Source of the DNA: 66-474 sp044464225
GTDB taxonomy: Bacteria; Pseudomonadota; Gammaproteobacteria; Xanthomonadales; Rhodanobacteraceae
Length of the DNA stretch: 64,000 bases
Assembly (NCBI GenBank): GCA_044464225.1
Contig: JBIQLN010000012.1
Span: 1 to 64,000 of the forward strand
Direction of reading: 5' to 3'
The notes beneath the pieces were generated by a model. It saw nothing but the letters and a program-made list of their open reading frames with translations, was not told where the DNA came from and did not search any database. Each line of letters opens with the position of its first letter. Position 1 is the stretch's first letter. A program made the position numbers and the translations under genes. Shown here piece after piece: positions 42,407 to 51,061 of this stretch.

Positions 42407-43201
42407 TCAGGCGCCCGTCTCCAGCCCTGCCATCCCCAGCGTGCTGTAGCCGGCATCCACGTACACGACTTCGCCGGTGATGCCGGCGGCGAGGTCCGAG
42501 CACAGGAATGCGGCGGCGTTGCCGACATCGTCGATCGTGACGCTGCGGCGCAACGGTGCCACGTGGGCGACATGGTCGATCATCTTGCGCAAGCCGGCGA
42601 CACCGGAGGCGGCGAGGGTCCGGATCGGTCCGGCCGAGATCGCGTTGACGCGGGTGCCTTCGGGGCCGAGGTTCAGCGCGAGGTAACGGACGTTGGCTTC
42701 GAGGCTGGCCTTGGCGAGGCCCATCACGTTGTACGACGCCAGTGCACGTTCGGAACCGAGATAGGTGAGCGTGAGGATGGCGCCGTTGCGGTCCTTCATC
42801 ATCGGGCGCGCGGCCTTGGCCAGCGCCGCGAGGCTGTAGCTGGAAATATCGTGGGCGATCTTGAAGTTCTCGCGGGTCAAACCGTCGAGGAACTCCCCCG
42901 TCAGTGCCTCGCGCGGGGCAAAACCAATGGAGTGGATCAAGATATCCAGTCCATTCCAACGCTTGCCGAGACTTTCGAACAGCGTTTCGATGTCGCTGTC
43001 GCGGCCGACGTCGCACGGCAGCACGATGTCGGAACCGAGTTGCGTGGCGGCTTCGTCCACGCGGCTGCGGAGTTTTTCGTCAACGTACGTGAAGGCGAGC
43101 TCGGCGCCTTCCCGGTGCAGGGCTTGCGCGATGCCCCACGCGATCGAGCGATTGCTAAGGACGCCGGTGACCAGTGCACGCTTGCCTTCGAGGAAACCCA
43201 T
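42407..43201 (-). CDS. fabI: Enoyl-[acyl-carrier-protein] reductase (NADH)
   Basis: Last reduction step of each fatty-acid elongation cycle and the triclosan/diazaborine target type. The 264-aa protein has the FabI-specific nucleotide segment VTGVLSNRSIAWGIAQAL near residue 13. The active-site Tyr is in ALASYNVMGLAKASLE, with Lys six residues after the Tyr. The substrate loop SAGPIRTLAASG is close to identical in FabI. ATG 43201 gives MGFLEGKRALVTGV, the family start; upstream residues are not conserved-looking. It is a single-gene unit upstream of metG on the same strand, separated by a REP pair. Confidence 0.95.
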   Translation of the reverse strand: MGFLEGKRALVTGVLSNRSIAWGIAQALHREGAELAFTYVDEKLRSRVDEAATQLGSDIVLPCDVGRDSDIETLFESLGKRWNGLDILIHSIGFAPREALTGEFLDGLTRENFKIAHDISSYSLAALAKAARPMMKDRNGAILTLTYLGSERALASYNVMGLAKASLEANVRYLALNLGPEGTRVNAISAGPIRTLAASGVAGLRKMIDHVAHVAPLRRSVTIDDVGNAAAFLCSDLAAGITGEVVYVDAGYSTLGMAGLETGA

Positions 43202-43363
43202 GTCGACTGTGCTCCGAATCGGAATCTGCGAAGTCGCCCATTGTAAGCGGCTTTCAGGACCCGCCAAGCGAGCAGCTGGGCCGGGCCGGCTTCATGGGCG
43301 AAGCCGCAACGACATGCGGCGAAGTCGCGGGGCTTCACTCGAAGAGTCCGTGTGAGGCCGGAT

Positions 43364-44608
43364 CTATCCTTGCACGCGCAGCATCTCGCCCGGCTGCAGG
43401 GTGTCGTCGCTCAAGTCGTTCCAGCGCTTCAGGTCGGCCACGCTCACGTGGTACCGGTGGGCGATCGACCACAGCGTTTCGCCCTTGCGAACGCGATGGC
43501 GCCTGGCCTGCGGCGAAGAGGCGGAAGGCGTCGGGATGGGCGTGTCTTCACTCGCTCGCGCCGATTCGCCCGGCAACGGCAACCGATCGCCGGGATCGGC
43601 GTTCGGTTCGTGGGTATCGACCTGCGCGACCGGCTCGGATCCACTGACCGCCAGTGCGGCAGCAAGCGATTGCGCAGCGTCGGCGGGCAGCAGCAATGTG
43701 CGCGGACTGCTGTCCGGAACGCGTTCGCCGCGGTAGCCGGGGTTCAGCCTGCGCAGCACCGATTCGGAAATCTCCGCCATCTCCGCGGCGCTGCGCAGGT
43801 GCGTGTCGGCCGGTACTTCGATGGCCTGCAATTCGTCCGCCGGCGAGGGCCGCGGCAATTCGACGTGGAAACGATCCGGATCGCGCAGGATGCAACTCAA
43901 GGCCATCAGCCGTGCAAGGTGGGTGCGCGTGGTGTGGCTGACCGGGATGTCGGGAATCGCGTCATCGGCCGCATCGGGATGACTGCGCAGCGCATTCACC
44001 ACCGCATGCGGGCCCGCGTTGTATGCCATGTCCACCAGTCGCCAGTCGCCGAATTGCCTGTCGAGCCTCTTCAGCATCCTGATGGCGGCGCGGGTGGACG
44101 CGACGGGATCGCGCAGGCCGTCGTAGTCGCGGTTGACGACCAGCCCATGTCGGCGTCCCGTGTTCGGCATCATCTGCCACATGCCGCCCGGATCGCCGCG
44201 ATGGCTCGGCTCCGCCGGTCGATACGAGCTTTCCAGCATCGGCAGCATCGCGAATTCACCCGGGATGCCGGCAGCCCGCAACTGCTTCTGCACGTACATC
44301 ATCAATGGCAGCGCGTCCTTGAGGCGTTGCTCGAAGCGCGCGGGCGAGCGGGTGTACATGGCGGCGTTCGCACGGATCAAAGGCGAATCCGCGCAATCGT
44401 GCATCGTGAAACTGGCGGTCAGGCTGGTCCAGGGTTCGCCCGGCGCCAGGCCGTGGGCGATGGGAGCCAGCGTGGTGGGCGGCGGTTCGGGATGGGCGAT
44501 CACCACCGCGGGTTTCGGCGGCGGCTTGACGGGTTCGGCGGCGCAGGCCGCGAGTATTGCGCAGACGGCAAGCGTCAGAAGGCGGGTGCCTGCGCGCGCG
44601 GTGCTCAT
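43364..44608 (-). CDS. mltD: Membrane-bound lytic murein transglycosylase with LysM domain
   Basis: Cleaves peptidoglycan glycan strands with formation of 1,6-anhydro ends. Length 414 aa. The lipoprotein signal ends ILAAC (residues 14-18). The SLT-like catalytic domain (about 95-235) has the active Glu in FAMLPMLESSYRP and the glycine-tryptophan motif GGMWQMMPNTGRRHGL. One C-terminal LysM repeat (about 367-412) reads KGETLWSIAHRYHVS, fewer than the two of E. coli MltD. Its ATG overlaps the gloB stop by four bases, and gloB–mltD order matches E. coli, which supports the name. Confidence 0.92.
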   Translation of the reverse strand: MSTARAGTRLLTLAVCAILAACAAEPVKPPPKPAVVIAHPEPPPTTLAPIAHGLAPGEPWTSLTASFTMHDCADSPLIRANAAMYTRSPARFEQRLKDALPLMMYVQKQLRAAGIPGEFAMLPMLESSYRPAEPSHRGDPGGMWQMMPNTGRRHGLVVNRDYDGLRDPVASTRAAIRMLKRLDRQFGDWRLVDMAYNAGPHAVVNALRSHPDAADDAIPDIPVSHTTRTHLARLMALSCILRDPDRFHVELPRPSPADELQAIEVPADTHLRSAAEMAEISESVLRRLNPGYRGERVPDSSPRTLLLPADAAQSLAAALAVSGSEPVAQVDTHEPNADPGDRLPLPGESARASEDTPIPTPSASSPQARRHRVRKGETLWSIAHRYHVSVADLKRWNDLSDDTLQPGEMLRVQG

Positions 44609-45384
44609 GCTGGGAAGTTGTCCTTGGCCAGCCTGAGCGCGGCGAACCGCTCGACGCGTCGCGCCGAGGGCTTGGCTCCCTGCGGCCATGGAATCCGCTC
44701 ATCCGCGATGGCGTCGACGCGCAGGAACGGGTTGGCGGCGCGTTCGTCGGCCAGGCGGGCCGGCAGCGTGGGCTCCCCCCGCGCGCGCCGGGCACGGGCG
44801 TCTTCCGTGCGCGATTTCAATGCGGGGTTGTCGGGTTCCAGCGTTGCCGCGAAATCGGCATTTGCGAGGGTGTATTCGTGGCCGCAGCACACCTGGGTGT
44901 CTGCAGGCAATTCGGCCAGGCGGTCCAGCGAGGCGAGCATCTGTTCCGGCGTGCCCTCGAACATCCGGCCGCAGCCGAGGCTGAAAAGGGTGTCGCCGCA
45001 GAACAGCAGCCCCTCGCCGTGGTAGGCGATGTGGCTGCGGGTGTGCCCGTGTACCTCGATCACCTCGAAACGACTGGCGGGTGCGGGTATCTCGATCAGG
45101 TCGCCGTCGCCGACCCGGGTCGCCGGGAGGCGGATCCGGTCGTCGACCGGCGCGTAGACGATGGCGTCCGGGTATACGGCTTTCAGGTCTGCCGTGCCGC
45201 CGATGTGGTCGCCGTGATGGTGGGTGAGAAGGATTGCCGAGAGCGAACGGCCCTCCTCGGCCAGCGCGTGCAGTACCGGGTCCGCCTCGCCCGGATCGAC
45301 CACCAGCGCGCGACCGCTCGCTGCGTCGGCGAGCATCCAGATGTAGTTGTCGCGAAGCGCGGGCAGGGCGCGGAGGGAAGCCAT
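44605..45384 (-). CDS. gloB: Hydroxyacylglutathione hydrolase (glyoxalase II)
   Basis: Hydrolyses S-lactoylglutathione to D-lactate and glutathione, completing methylglyoxal detoxification. The 259-aa metallo-beta-lactamase-fold protein has the binuclear metal motif THHHGDHIGG with His55, His57, Asp59 and His60. GHTRSHIAYH supplies the next ligand, FCGDTLFSLGCGRMFEGT the bridging Asp, and CCGHEYTLANADFA the last His. ATG 45384 is used (MASLRALPAL) because the six residues before are not family-like. It overlaps mltD by an ATGA junction and is divergent from the yafS-like gene. Confidence 0.95.
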   Translation of the reverse strand: MASLRALPALRDNYIWMLADAASGRALVVDPGEADPVLHALAEEGRSLSAILLTHHHGDHIGGTADLKAVYPDAIVYAPVDDRIRLPATRVGDGDLIEIPAPASRFEVIEVHGHTRSHIAYHGEGLLFCGDTLFSLGCGRMFEGTPEQMLASLDRLAELPADTQVCCGHEYTLANADFAATLEPDNPALKSRTEDARARRARGEPTLPARLADERAANPFLRVDAIADERIPWPQGAKPSARRVERFAALRLAKDNFPA

Positions 45385-45549
45385 CCGGAAGTATCTGTCC
45401 AAAAAGAGGCAACCCTAACAGTCGGCCATGGGCAACTTCGTTAGCTGGACGTTAAGGCCGGAGCGTTGCTTATCGTTCGCTCATGAATCCGTCACAATGG
45501 TCACAATTGGTTCGTGATGCATCACCACAGGTTCCAAGTGCAACCTACG

Positions 45550-46215
45550 ATGTCCAAACGCCCATTCGACAAGGACGGCCCCGCGATCGATGCGATCGGG
45601 GCCGATGCGATGGCCGTCTGCGAGGCGCGGTTGGGGCGGGTGGCGGGTACCCACGGGCTGGTCCTGGACGGCAGGTCGATGCCGATGCCTTCGATATCCG
45701 GGGTAGGCTGCTGGACCACGCTGGGGCCGGGTTGCGGCGACGGGCGCTGGCGCGGTTCGCTGGACGCGGCGGTCGATGCGCTGCCGTTCGGGGACGAGGC
45801 GTTCTGTGCCGTGCTGGTGCGTTTCACGCAGGAGACCGGCATCGAGCCGGCAACCGCTGCCCGCGAATTCGCCCGTGTGCTCGCGCCCCACGGTGTGCTG
45901 CTTGTCGCGGACTTTCATCCCCGTTCGCTGTGGCACGCCGGTACGGCCCCCGGTCGCTGGGAACGGGCCTTGCGTGCGGCAGGCCTGAAGGTATCGCGAA
46001 CCGTCCGCTGCGGCGCACCGTGGCCGCGGGTGCGCGGTGCGGCGGGGGTGCCGCACTGGCTGGTGCGCGGGATGGGCGGGGCCTGGGTCATCGAGGCGCA
46101 GCGGCATACGCTGGCTGCCATTCCCTTGCGCAAGGCCCCGTCGCGGCGGGTGGTCGAGCGCAAACCCGTACTGCCCGGCGCCCATCGCAAGTCGTTGGGG
46201 CGCCAGTGCGCATGA
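45550..46215 (+). CDS. SAM-dependent methyltransferase-like protein (YafS position)
   Basis: A 221-aa protein with a degenerate-looking class I methyltransferase fold. The post-I region AAVDALPFGDEAFCAVLVRF and the motif-III-like REFARVLAPHGVLLVADFHP are recognisable, but the usual N-terminal glycine-rich SAM loop is replaced by short segments such as TLGPGCGDGRW. The gene order gloB, this gene, rnhA, dnaQ is the same as gloB–yafS–rnhA–dnaQ in enterobacteria, so it is the yafS counterpart. ATG 45550 gives the most plausible head. The stop overlaps rnhA by ATGA. Substrate unknown. Confidence 0.8.
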   Translation: MSKRPFDKDGPAIDAIGADAMAVCEARLGRVAGTHGLVLDGRSMPMPSISGVGCWTTLGPGCGDGRWRGSLDAAVDALPFGDEAFCAVLVRFTQETGIEPATAAREFARVLAPHGVLLVADFHPRSLWHAGTAPGRWERALRAAGLKVSRTVRCGAPWPRVRGAAGVPHWLVRGMGGAWVIEAQRHTLAAIPLRKAPSRRVVERKPVLPGAHRKSLGRQCA

Positions 46216-46664
46216 GCGGCAGCGATGCGGTCGAAATCTTCACCGATGGCGCATGCCTGGGGAATCCGGGCCCGGGCGGCTGGGCCGCGCTGCTGCGCTG
46301 GCGCGGCAAGGAAAAACTGCTGGCCGGCGGCGAGGCCCTGACCACCAACAACCGGATGGAATTGATGGCGGCGATCATGGCGCTCGAATCCCTGAAGCGC
46401 AATTGCGAAGTGCGGCTGACCACCGACTCGCAATACGTACGGCAGGGCATCGAGCGGTGGATCGCGACGTGGCGAGCGAACGGCTGGCGCACCGCGGGCA
46501 AGCAGCCCGTCAAGAACCAGGATCTCTGGCTGCGCCTCGCGACGGCGTGCGAGCGCCATCGGGTAAGCTGGGCCTGGGTGCGCGGGCACTCGGGCCATCC
46601 GGAAAACGAGCGCGTGGACCAGGCCGCCCGCGCCGAAGCCGAACGCATGAGGATCACGCCGTGA
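46212..46664 (+). CDS. rnhA: Ribonuclease HI
   Basis: Degrades the RNA strand of RNA-DNA hybrids. Length 150 aa, like the 155-aa E. coli enzyme. All four acidic catalytic residues are visible: Asp12 in FTDGACLGNPGPGGW, Glu in NNRMELMAA, Asp in TTDSQYV and the final Asp in NERVDQAAR. The basic-protrusion helix WRANGWRTAGKQPVKNQDLW is present. The ATG overlaps the stop of the methyltransferase gene (ATGA) and its own stop overlaps dnaQ (GTGA), so the three are translationally coupled. The longer upstream open frame is only the methyltransferase gene read in another frame. Confidence 0.97.
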   Translation: MSGSDAVEIFTDGACLGNPGPGGWAALLRWRGKEKLLAGGEALTTNNRMELMAAIMALESLKRNCEVRLTTDSQYVRQGIERWIATWRANGWRTAGKQPVKNQDLWLRLATACERHRVSWAWVRGHSGHPENERVDQAARAEAERMRITP

Positions 46665-47398
46665 CGCGCAAGGTGGTGCTGGATACCGAAACGACGGGCC
46701 TCGAAGTCGAGCTCGGCCATCGCGTGATCGAGATCGGCTGCGTGGAACTGGTCGATCGCCGCCCCAGCGGGCGGAAGTTCCACTGCTATTTGAACCCCGA
46801 ACGCGCGATCGACGCCGGTGCGGTGGCCGTGCATGGCATCACCGACGATTTCCTGCGCGACAAGCCGAAGTTTGCCGAGGTCGCGGCCGATTTCGTGGCC
46901 TTCATTTCCGGCGCGGAATTGCTGATCCACAACGCGGCCTTCGATACCTCGTTCCTGGATGACGAACTGAAGCGCGCGGGCGCCGCGTTCGGCTGCGTCG
47001 CCGATCACGCCGCGGTGGTCGACACGCTGGCGTTGGCACGGCAGAAGTATCCGGGCCAGAAGAACACGCTGGATGCGCTGTGCAAGCGGCTCGGCGTGGA
47101 CAACAGCCACCGCGAGGTGCACGGTGCGCTGCTGGACGCGCACCTGCTCGCCGACGTATGGGTGGCCATGACGGCCGGACAGGGTGCATTGGCGCTGGGC
47201 GGCGAGGAAGCATCGACGACGGCCGCCGTTGCGGCGGCAGGGCCGCCCGGACTGGCTTTGACGACGCGTCCGCGCGTCCTGCATGCCACGGCACGGGAGA
47301 CCATGGCCCACGATGCGCGGCTCGACGCGCTGGACAAGGCCAGCGGCGGCAGCTTGTGGCGACGCGAAACGGTCGAGCCCGTGGCCGAGCCGGCCTGA
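46661..47398 (+). CDS. dnaQ: DNA polymerase III epsilon subunit (3'-5' proofreading exonuclease)
   Basis: Proofreading exonuclease of the replicative polymerase. The 245-aa protein has Exo I LDTETTGLE (Asp8, Glu10), Exo II HNAAFDTSFLD and Exo III HGALLDAHLLADVW. The C-terminal region after about residue 185 is Ala-rich and variable, as in other DnaQ proteins, and carries the alpha-subunit contact. The start is GTG at 46661, fixed by the 4-base overlap with rnhA. The window's rnhA–dnaQ arrangement differs from E. coli, where the two are divergent: here they are co-directional and coupled. Confidence 0.95.
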   Translation: MTRKVVLDTETTGLEVELGHRVIEIGCVELVDRRPSGRKFHCYLNPERAIDAGAVAVHGITDDFLRDKPKFAEVAADFVAFISGAELLIHNAAFDTSFLDDELKRAGAAFGCVADHAAVVDTLALARQKYPGQKNTLDALCKRLGVDNSHREVHGALLDAHLLADVWVAMTAGQGALALGGEEASTTAAVAAAGPPGLALTTRPRVLHATARETMAHDARLDALDKASGGSLWRRETVEPVAEPA

Positions 47399-47414
47399 GC
47401 CACACTCCAACTCG

Positions 47415-48113
47415 TCAACCCACCCGCACGAGCACGATGCTGATGTTGTCGCGGCCCCCCGCATCCAGCGCTGCCAGCAGCAGGTGGTCGACGCATTCCT
47501 GGGCGGCGAGGTCGGTGCGCGCCAGCACCGCGGCGATGCGGGCCTCGGGCAATTCTTCGCTCAAGCCGTCGCTGCACAACAGGAATTGGGTGCCTCGTTC
47601 CAGCACGCCCCCATGGGGCCTGGCGCACAATTCCGGCGGCGGGGTGATGCCGAGCGCCTGCGTGGCGCGATTGCGCCTGGGCGGCCGCATGCCGGACTCC
47701 GGATCGGCGTCGGCCGCGCCGGGGGTCGCGTCCGGGTCCTGGTGACACAGTCGCTGCAAGGCGCCGGAGCGCCACAGGTAAATCCGGGTGTCGCCGATGC
47801 AGGCGGTGGCGTACTGGTCACGCTCGAGCTTCAGCAAGGCGAGGGCGGCGCCCGTGGGGGCGTTGCCGGCCGCGCGCCGTGCAAGCTCCGCGATCCTGCC
47901 GCCCGTGCCGCGGACGGCGGTTTCGAGGTCGCCACCGGTGCGGGCGGCTTCCACCAGCGCGTCGCGTGCGAGCGCGGCGGCCACTTCGCCACGCCCGTAG
48001 CCGCCCATCCCGTCGACCACGAGAAACAGGCCGAGATCCGCGTCGGCCCAGTAGGTGTCCTCGTTCAATTCGCGGCGCAGGCCGGTATGGCTGGCATGTC
48101 CGACTTCGATCAT
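47415..48113 (-). CDS. PP2C-type serine/threonine protein phosphatase
   Basis: A 232-aa metal-dependent phosphatase of the bacterial PPM/PP2C group (PrpC or PppA-like). The metal residues are visible in LNEDTYW, FLVVDGMGGYGRGEVAA, LLCSDGLSE and GGRDNISIVLV. The N-terminal MIEVGHASHTGLRRELNED is typical. There is no membrane segment and no linked kinase gene nearby; such phosphatases often pair with Ser/Thr kinases in type VI secretion or cell-envelope control, but nothing here shows which. It converges on dnaQ with a 16-base gap and lies 58 bases downstream of the psd-coupled gene. Confidence 0.9.
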   Translation of the reverse strand: MIEVGHASHTGLRRELNEDTYWADADLGLFLVVDGMGGYGRGEVAAALARDALVEAARTGGDLETAVRGTGGRIAELARRAAGNAPTGAALALLKLERDQYATACIGDTRIYLWRSGALQRLCHQDPDATPGAADADPESGMRPPRRNRATQALGITPPPELCARPHGGVLERGTQFLLCSDGLSEELPEARIAAVLARTDLAAQECVDHLLLAALDAGGRDNISIVLVRVG

Positions 48114-48171
48114 GACCTCGATGCGTCCTTGTGCCGGCCGGCGGCGCCGGGAGCGCGCGGGCCGCGTGCGG

Positions 48172-48639
48172 TCAAGCGCTGGTTCCGCCGGATTCCAGCC
48201 GCGAGGAGAACACCTTCAGTTCGCGCATGATCCGCAGGACGTGGCGGTGCAGATCCTCGACGTCCGGCGCGGTGGCCCCGCGCGTCTCGTGGTAGACGAG
48301 CGCGATCCACAAGGCGAGGCCGCGCATGCGCACCTGCACGTTGTCCGAGCGCGCGCGGTCGTAGCCGATGTCGAGGCCGCTTTGCGTCACGCCACCTTCG
48401 ATCTGGATGCCGTACTGCGACGGATCGGGGCACTGTGCGACGTTGTCGCATTCGCGGCCGATCAGGTCCGCCAGTTGCTCGCGGTAGGAGCGCGGCAATT
48501 CCAGGCTGCGATGCTCGATCTCGCCGAGTTGGCGGCGAAGGCGCGCATGGCGGCCCATGGCGGTGACGCGTGTGACAAGCCGCCGGAGGTAGTTGTCCCC
48601 GGATTTCTGGTGTTGCGAGGTCAAAGACAGATTCCTCAC
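48172..48639 (-). CDS. Uncharacterised protein translationally coupled to psd
   Basis: I do not recognise this 155-aa protein. It is soluble and mostly helical, with charged helices such as MGRHARLRRQLGEIEHRSL and LHRHVLRIMRELKVF, and a central GIQIEGGVTQSGLDIGY stretch that could be a strand pair. It has two Cys. The start GTG 48639 overlaps the psd stop by four bases (GTGA). An internal Met at the MGRHARL segment is an alternative start. Coupling to psd points to a function tied to membrane phospholipids or to psd expression, but that is inference. Confidence 0.65.
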   Translation of the reverse strand: MRNLSLTSQHQKSGDNYLRRLVTRVTAMGRHARLRRQLGEIEHRSLELPRSYREQLADLIGRECDNVAQCPDPSQYGIQIEGGVTQSGLDIGYDRARSDNVQVRMRGLALWIALVYHETRGATAPDVEDLHRHVLRIMRELKVFSSRLESGGTSA

Positions 48640-49526
48640 GCGGCTGCGCCGTTGCCCCTGTGCACGATGATTGTGCCTTGATCGGGGTCCGGCCACAAAT
48701 CCCCGAGCCGCTGGCCCACCCGGACGATCGATTCGGGCCGGAGCGCCGGATCGAGTCGCCCGGAAGGCGTCAGGATGATCACCGTGGAGCCCATTTCGAA
48801 GCGCGCCATTTCCGCGCCCCGCGCCAGCCGCACGCCCCAGCCCCGCCATTCGCGGCGCACCACGTGCCGCGCGTACGGCGGCACCACCGGTCCGCCCCAG
48901 ACGGTGGTGATGCCGGAAACCAGGATCGCGCCCACCATGGCCACCACGAACGGCCCGCGTGGGCTTTCGAAATGGCAGACCAGCCGCTCGTTGCGCGCGA
49001 ACAGGTTCGGGATGTCGGCGACAGGATGGGGCGCAACGCTGAACAGGCGCCCCGGCACGTGCACGGTTTCGACGAGCTCGCCGTCCAGCGGCATGTGCAC
49101 CCGGTGGTAATCGCTCGGCGAGAGATAGACGGTGGCGAACGCGCCGTCCTGATACCGCGCGGCGGCTTCCGGATCGGCCAGCAACCCCGCGACCGTGTAA
49201 TGGCGGCCCTTGGCCTGCAGGATGCGCCCGGCGTCCACCCGCCCGATCTGGCTGATCCGCCCGTCCGCGGGGCTGACGATGGTGCCGGCGTCGCCTTCGG
49301 AGCGCCGCGCCCCGACCCGCAGGCCGCGCGTGAAAAAGTCATTGAAGCTCAGGAATGCATAGGGATCGGGTTGCGCGGCTTCGCGCATGTCGACCCGGTA
49401 GGCGCGCACCACGCGACCGATCAGGAAATTCTTCCAGGGACGCCAGGTCCAGCGGGTGGCCGCGCGCACGATGCGGCTGAGGGTTTTCTGCGGCGCGAGG
49501 TGTTGAAGCATGATCGAGAAGCGCAT
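48636..49526 (-). CDS. psd: Phosphatidylserine decarboxylase proenzyme
   Basis: Makes phosphatidylethanolamine from phosphatidylserine at the inner membrane. Length 296 aa. The self-cleavage site is GS in RFEMGSTVIIL (Gly246-Ser247), which yields the pyruvoyl alpha chain. The usual family signature LGST reads MGST here. The N-terminal part has NDFFTRGLRVGAR and the conserved SPADGRISQ, with ATVYLSPSDYHRVHMP typical of bacterial class I enzymes. Its stop overlaps the start of the small gene downstream. It is divergent from prmB with a 55-base spacer that must contain both promoters. Confidence 0.95.
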   Translation of the reverse strand: MRFSIMLQHLAPQKTLSRIVRAATRWTWRPWKNFLIGRVVRAYRVDMREAAQPDPYAFLSFNDFFTRGLRVGARRSEGDAGTIVSPADGRISQIGRVDAGRILQAKGRHYTVAGLLADPEAAARYQDGAFATVYLSPSDYHRVHMPLDGELVETVHVPGRLFSVAPHPVADIPNLFARNERLVCHFESPRGPFVVAMVGAILVSGITTVWGGPVVPPYARHVVRREWRGWGVRLARGAEMARFEMGSTVIILTPSGRLDPALRPESIVRVGQRLGDLWPDPDQGTIIVHRGNGAAA

Positions 49527-49581
49527 CGGGCAAGTTTAGCCGCAGAGCCACGTCTATACTGCCCGCTTTGCACGCGCCGCC

Positions 49582-50499
49582 ATGACGAACGAACTGCAGA
49601 CCATCGTGGATCTGATCCGCTTCGCGGCCAGCCGCTTCAACGCGGCCGGGCTGACGTTCGGGCACAGCCACGACAACGCCATCGACGAAGCGACGCACCT
49701 GGTGCTCTCCAGCCTGCACCTCCCGCCCGACCTGCCGCCGGCCTACGGCAGCGCACGCGTGACCGCGATCGAAAAGAACCGCGTGCTGTCGCTGATCGAC
49801 CGACGCATCGAAACGCGCGAGCCGGTGGCGTATCTCGTGGGCGAGGCCTGGTTCGCGGGCATGCCGTTCAAATCCGATGCGCGGGCGCTGGTGCCGCGCT
49901 CGCCCATTGCGGAATTGATCGAGGACGGCTTCTCGCCGTGGCTGGACGGCCGCGACGTCGAACGCGCGCTGGACCTGTGCACCGGCTCGGGTTGCATCGG
50001 CATCGCGATGGCCGCGCACAACCCGCGCTGGCGCGTGGACGTCGCCGACATCAGCGACGGCGCGCTGGCGCTGGCGCGCGAGAACATCGCGCTGCACCAG
50101 CTCGACAAGCAGGTGCGCGCGGTCCGCTCCGACCTGTTTGACGGGTTGGCGGGCGAGCGCTACGACCTGATCGTCTCCAACCCGCCGTACGTCACCGATG
50201 ACGAATACGCGGCGCTGCCGGGCGAATACGCGCACGAACCGAAGCTGGGCCTGGCCGCCGGTGCGGACGGACTCGACGTTGCGCTGCGCATCCTGCGCGA
50301 TGCGCCGGAGCACCTGACCGAGGACGGGCTGTTGATCGTGGAAGTCGGCGAAAGCGAGCACGCCTTGAGTGCGCTGCTGCCCGACGTGCCGTTCGTGTGG
50401 ATCGAATTCAAGGTCGGACCGATGGGCGTGTTCGCGCTCGGGCGCCACGATCTCGATGAACATGCGGCGGCGATCCGCGCCGCCGCGGACGCGCGCTGA
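49582..50499 (+). CDS. prmB: Ribosomal protein L3 glutamine N5-methyltransferase
   Basis: Methylates the glutamine of a GGQ-like motif in ribosomal protein L3. The 305-aa protein has the SAM-binding loop ALDLCTGSGCIGIAMA and the catalytic NPPY tetrapeptide at residues 200-203 in IVSNPPYVTDDEY. The N-terminal helical domain and RSPIAELIEDGFSPWL are those of PrmB, distinguishing it from PrmC, which acts on release factors. In many gammaproteobacteria prmB is followed by aroC, as here with one GNAT gene between, which supports the name. Confidence 0.94.
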   Translation: MTNELQTIVDLIRFAASRFNAAGLTFGHSHDNAIDEATHLVLSSLHLPPDLPPAYGSARVTAIEKNRVLSLIDRRIETREPVAYLVGEAWFAGMPFKSDARALVPRSPIAELIEDGFSPWLDGRDVERALDLCTGSGCIGIAMAAHNPRWRVDVADISDGALALARENIALHQLDKQVRAVRSDLFDGLAGERYDLIVSNPPYVTDDEYAALPGEYAHEPKLGLAAGADGLDVALRILRDAPEHLTEDGLLIVEVGESEHALSALLPDVPFVWIEFKVGPMGVFALGRHDLDEHAAAIRAAADAR

Positions 50500-50501
50500 G
50501 C

Positions 50502-51026
50502 GTGGAAGTCGTCACCGCGCGCCTGCGGCTGGATGCGCTTCGCGATGAAGATGCCGAAGCGCTGTTCGCGTACCGCGGCGATCCCGCGGTGAGTCGTTAC
50601 CAGGGCTGGAAGCCTGCTTCCGCCGCCGACGCCGCGCAGTTCATCGAGGCGCAGCAGGGTGTCGCGCCCGGCACGCCGGGTACCTGGTGGCAGCGGGCGA
50701 TCCGGCTGCGCGACTCGGGCGAGCTGATCGGCGACCTCGGGCTGCACTTCACGGATGATGGAACGGTGGAGCTCGGCATCAGCCTCGCGCCCGCGCACCA
50801 GCGCCGCGGCTTTGCGCGCGAAGCCGCGGAAGTCATGCTGGATTTCGTTTTCGGCGGCTTGCGCAAGCCGCGCGTGATCGCGCAGGTCGATCCACGCAAC
50901 TTCATGTGCATGCGGCTGCTGGAGGGATTGGGGATGCATCGCCGCGATGCGCAGGCCGGCGAGGTGACGTTCGATTTGCCGGCAAGCGAGTGGCTGGCCG
51001 CACCGGACGGGCCCGACGACCGTTAA
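50502..51026 (+). CDS. GNAT-family N-acetyltransferase (RimJ/RimL-like)
   Basis: A 174-aa acetyltransferase. The N-terminal TARLRLDALRDEDAEALFAY is the RimJ/RimL pattern, the acetyl-CoA loop follows in ISLAPAHQRRGFAREAAEVML, and the last strand is VIAQVDPRNFMCMRLLEGLGM. It starts with GTG two bases after the prmB stop and is followed by aroC 35 bases on, so it is probably part of the same transcript. Substrate is unknown; ribosomal-protein or free amine acetylation are typical of the group. Confidence 0.88.
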   Translation: MEVVTARLRLDALRDEDAEALFAYRGDPAVSRYQGWKPASAADAAQFIEAQQGVAPGTPGTWWQRAIRLRDSGELIGDLGLHFTDDGTVELGISLAPAHQRRGFAREAAEVMLDFVFGGLRKPRVIAQVDPRNFMCMRLLEGLGMHRRDAQAGEVTFDLPASEWLAAPDGPDDR

Positions 51027-51061
51027 GCTTGCCGGGTCGGTTCCCGATGGATTGAGCGCGC

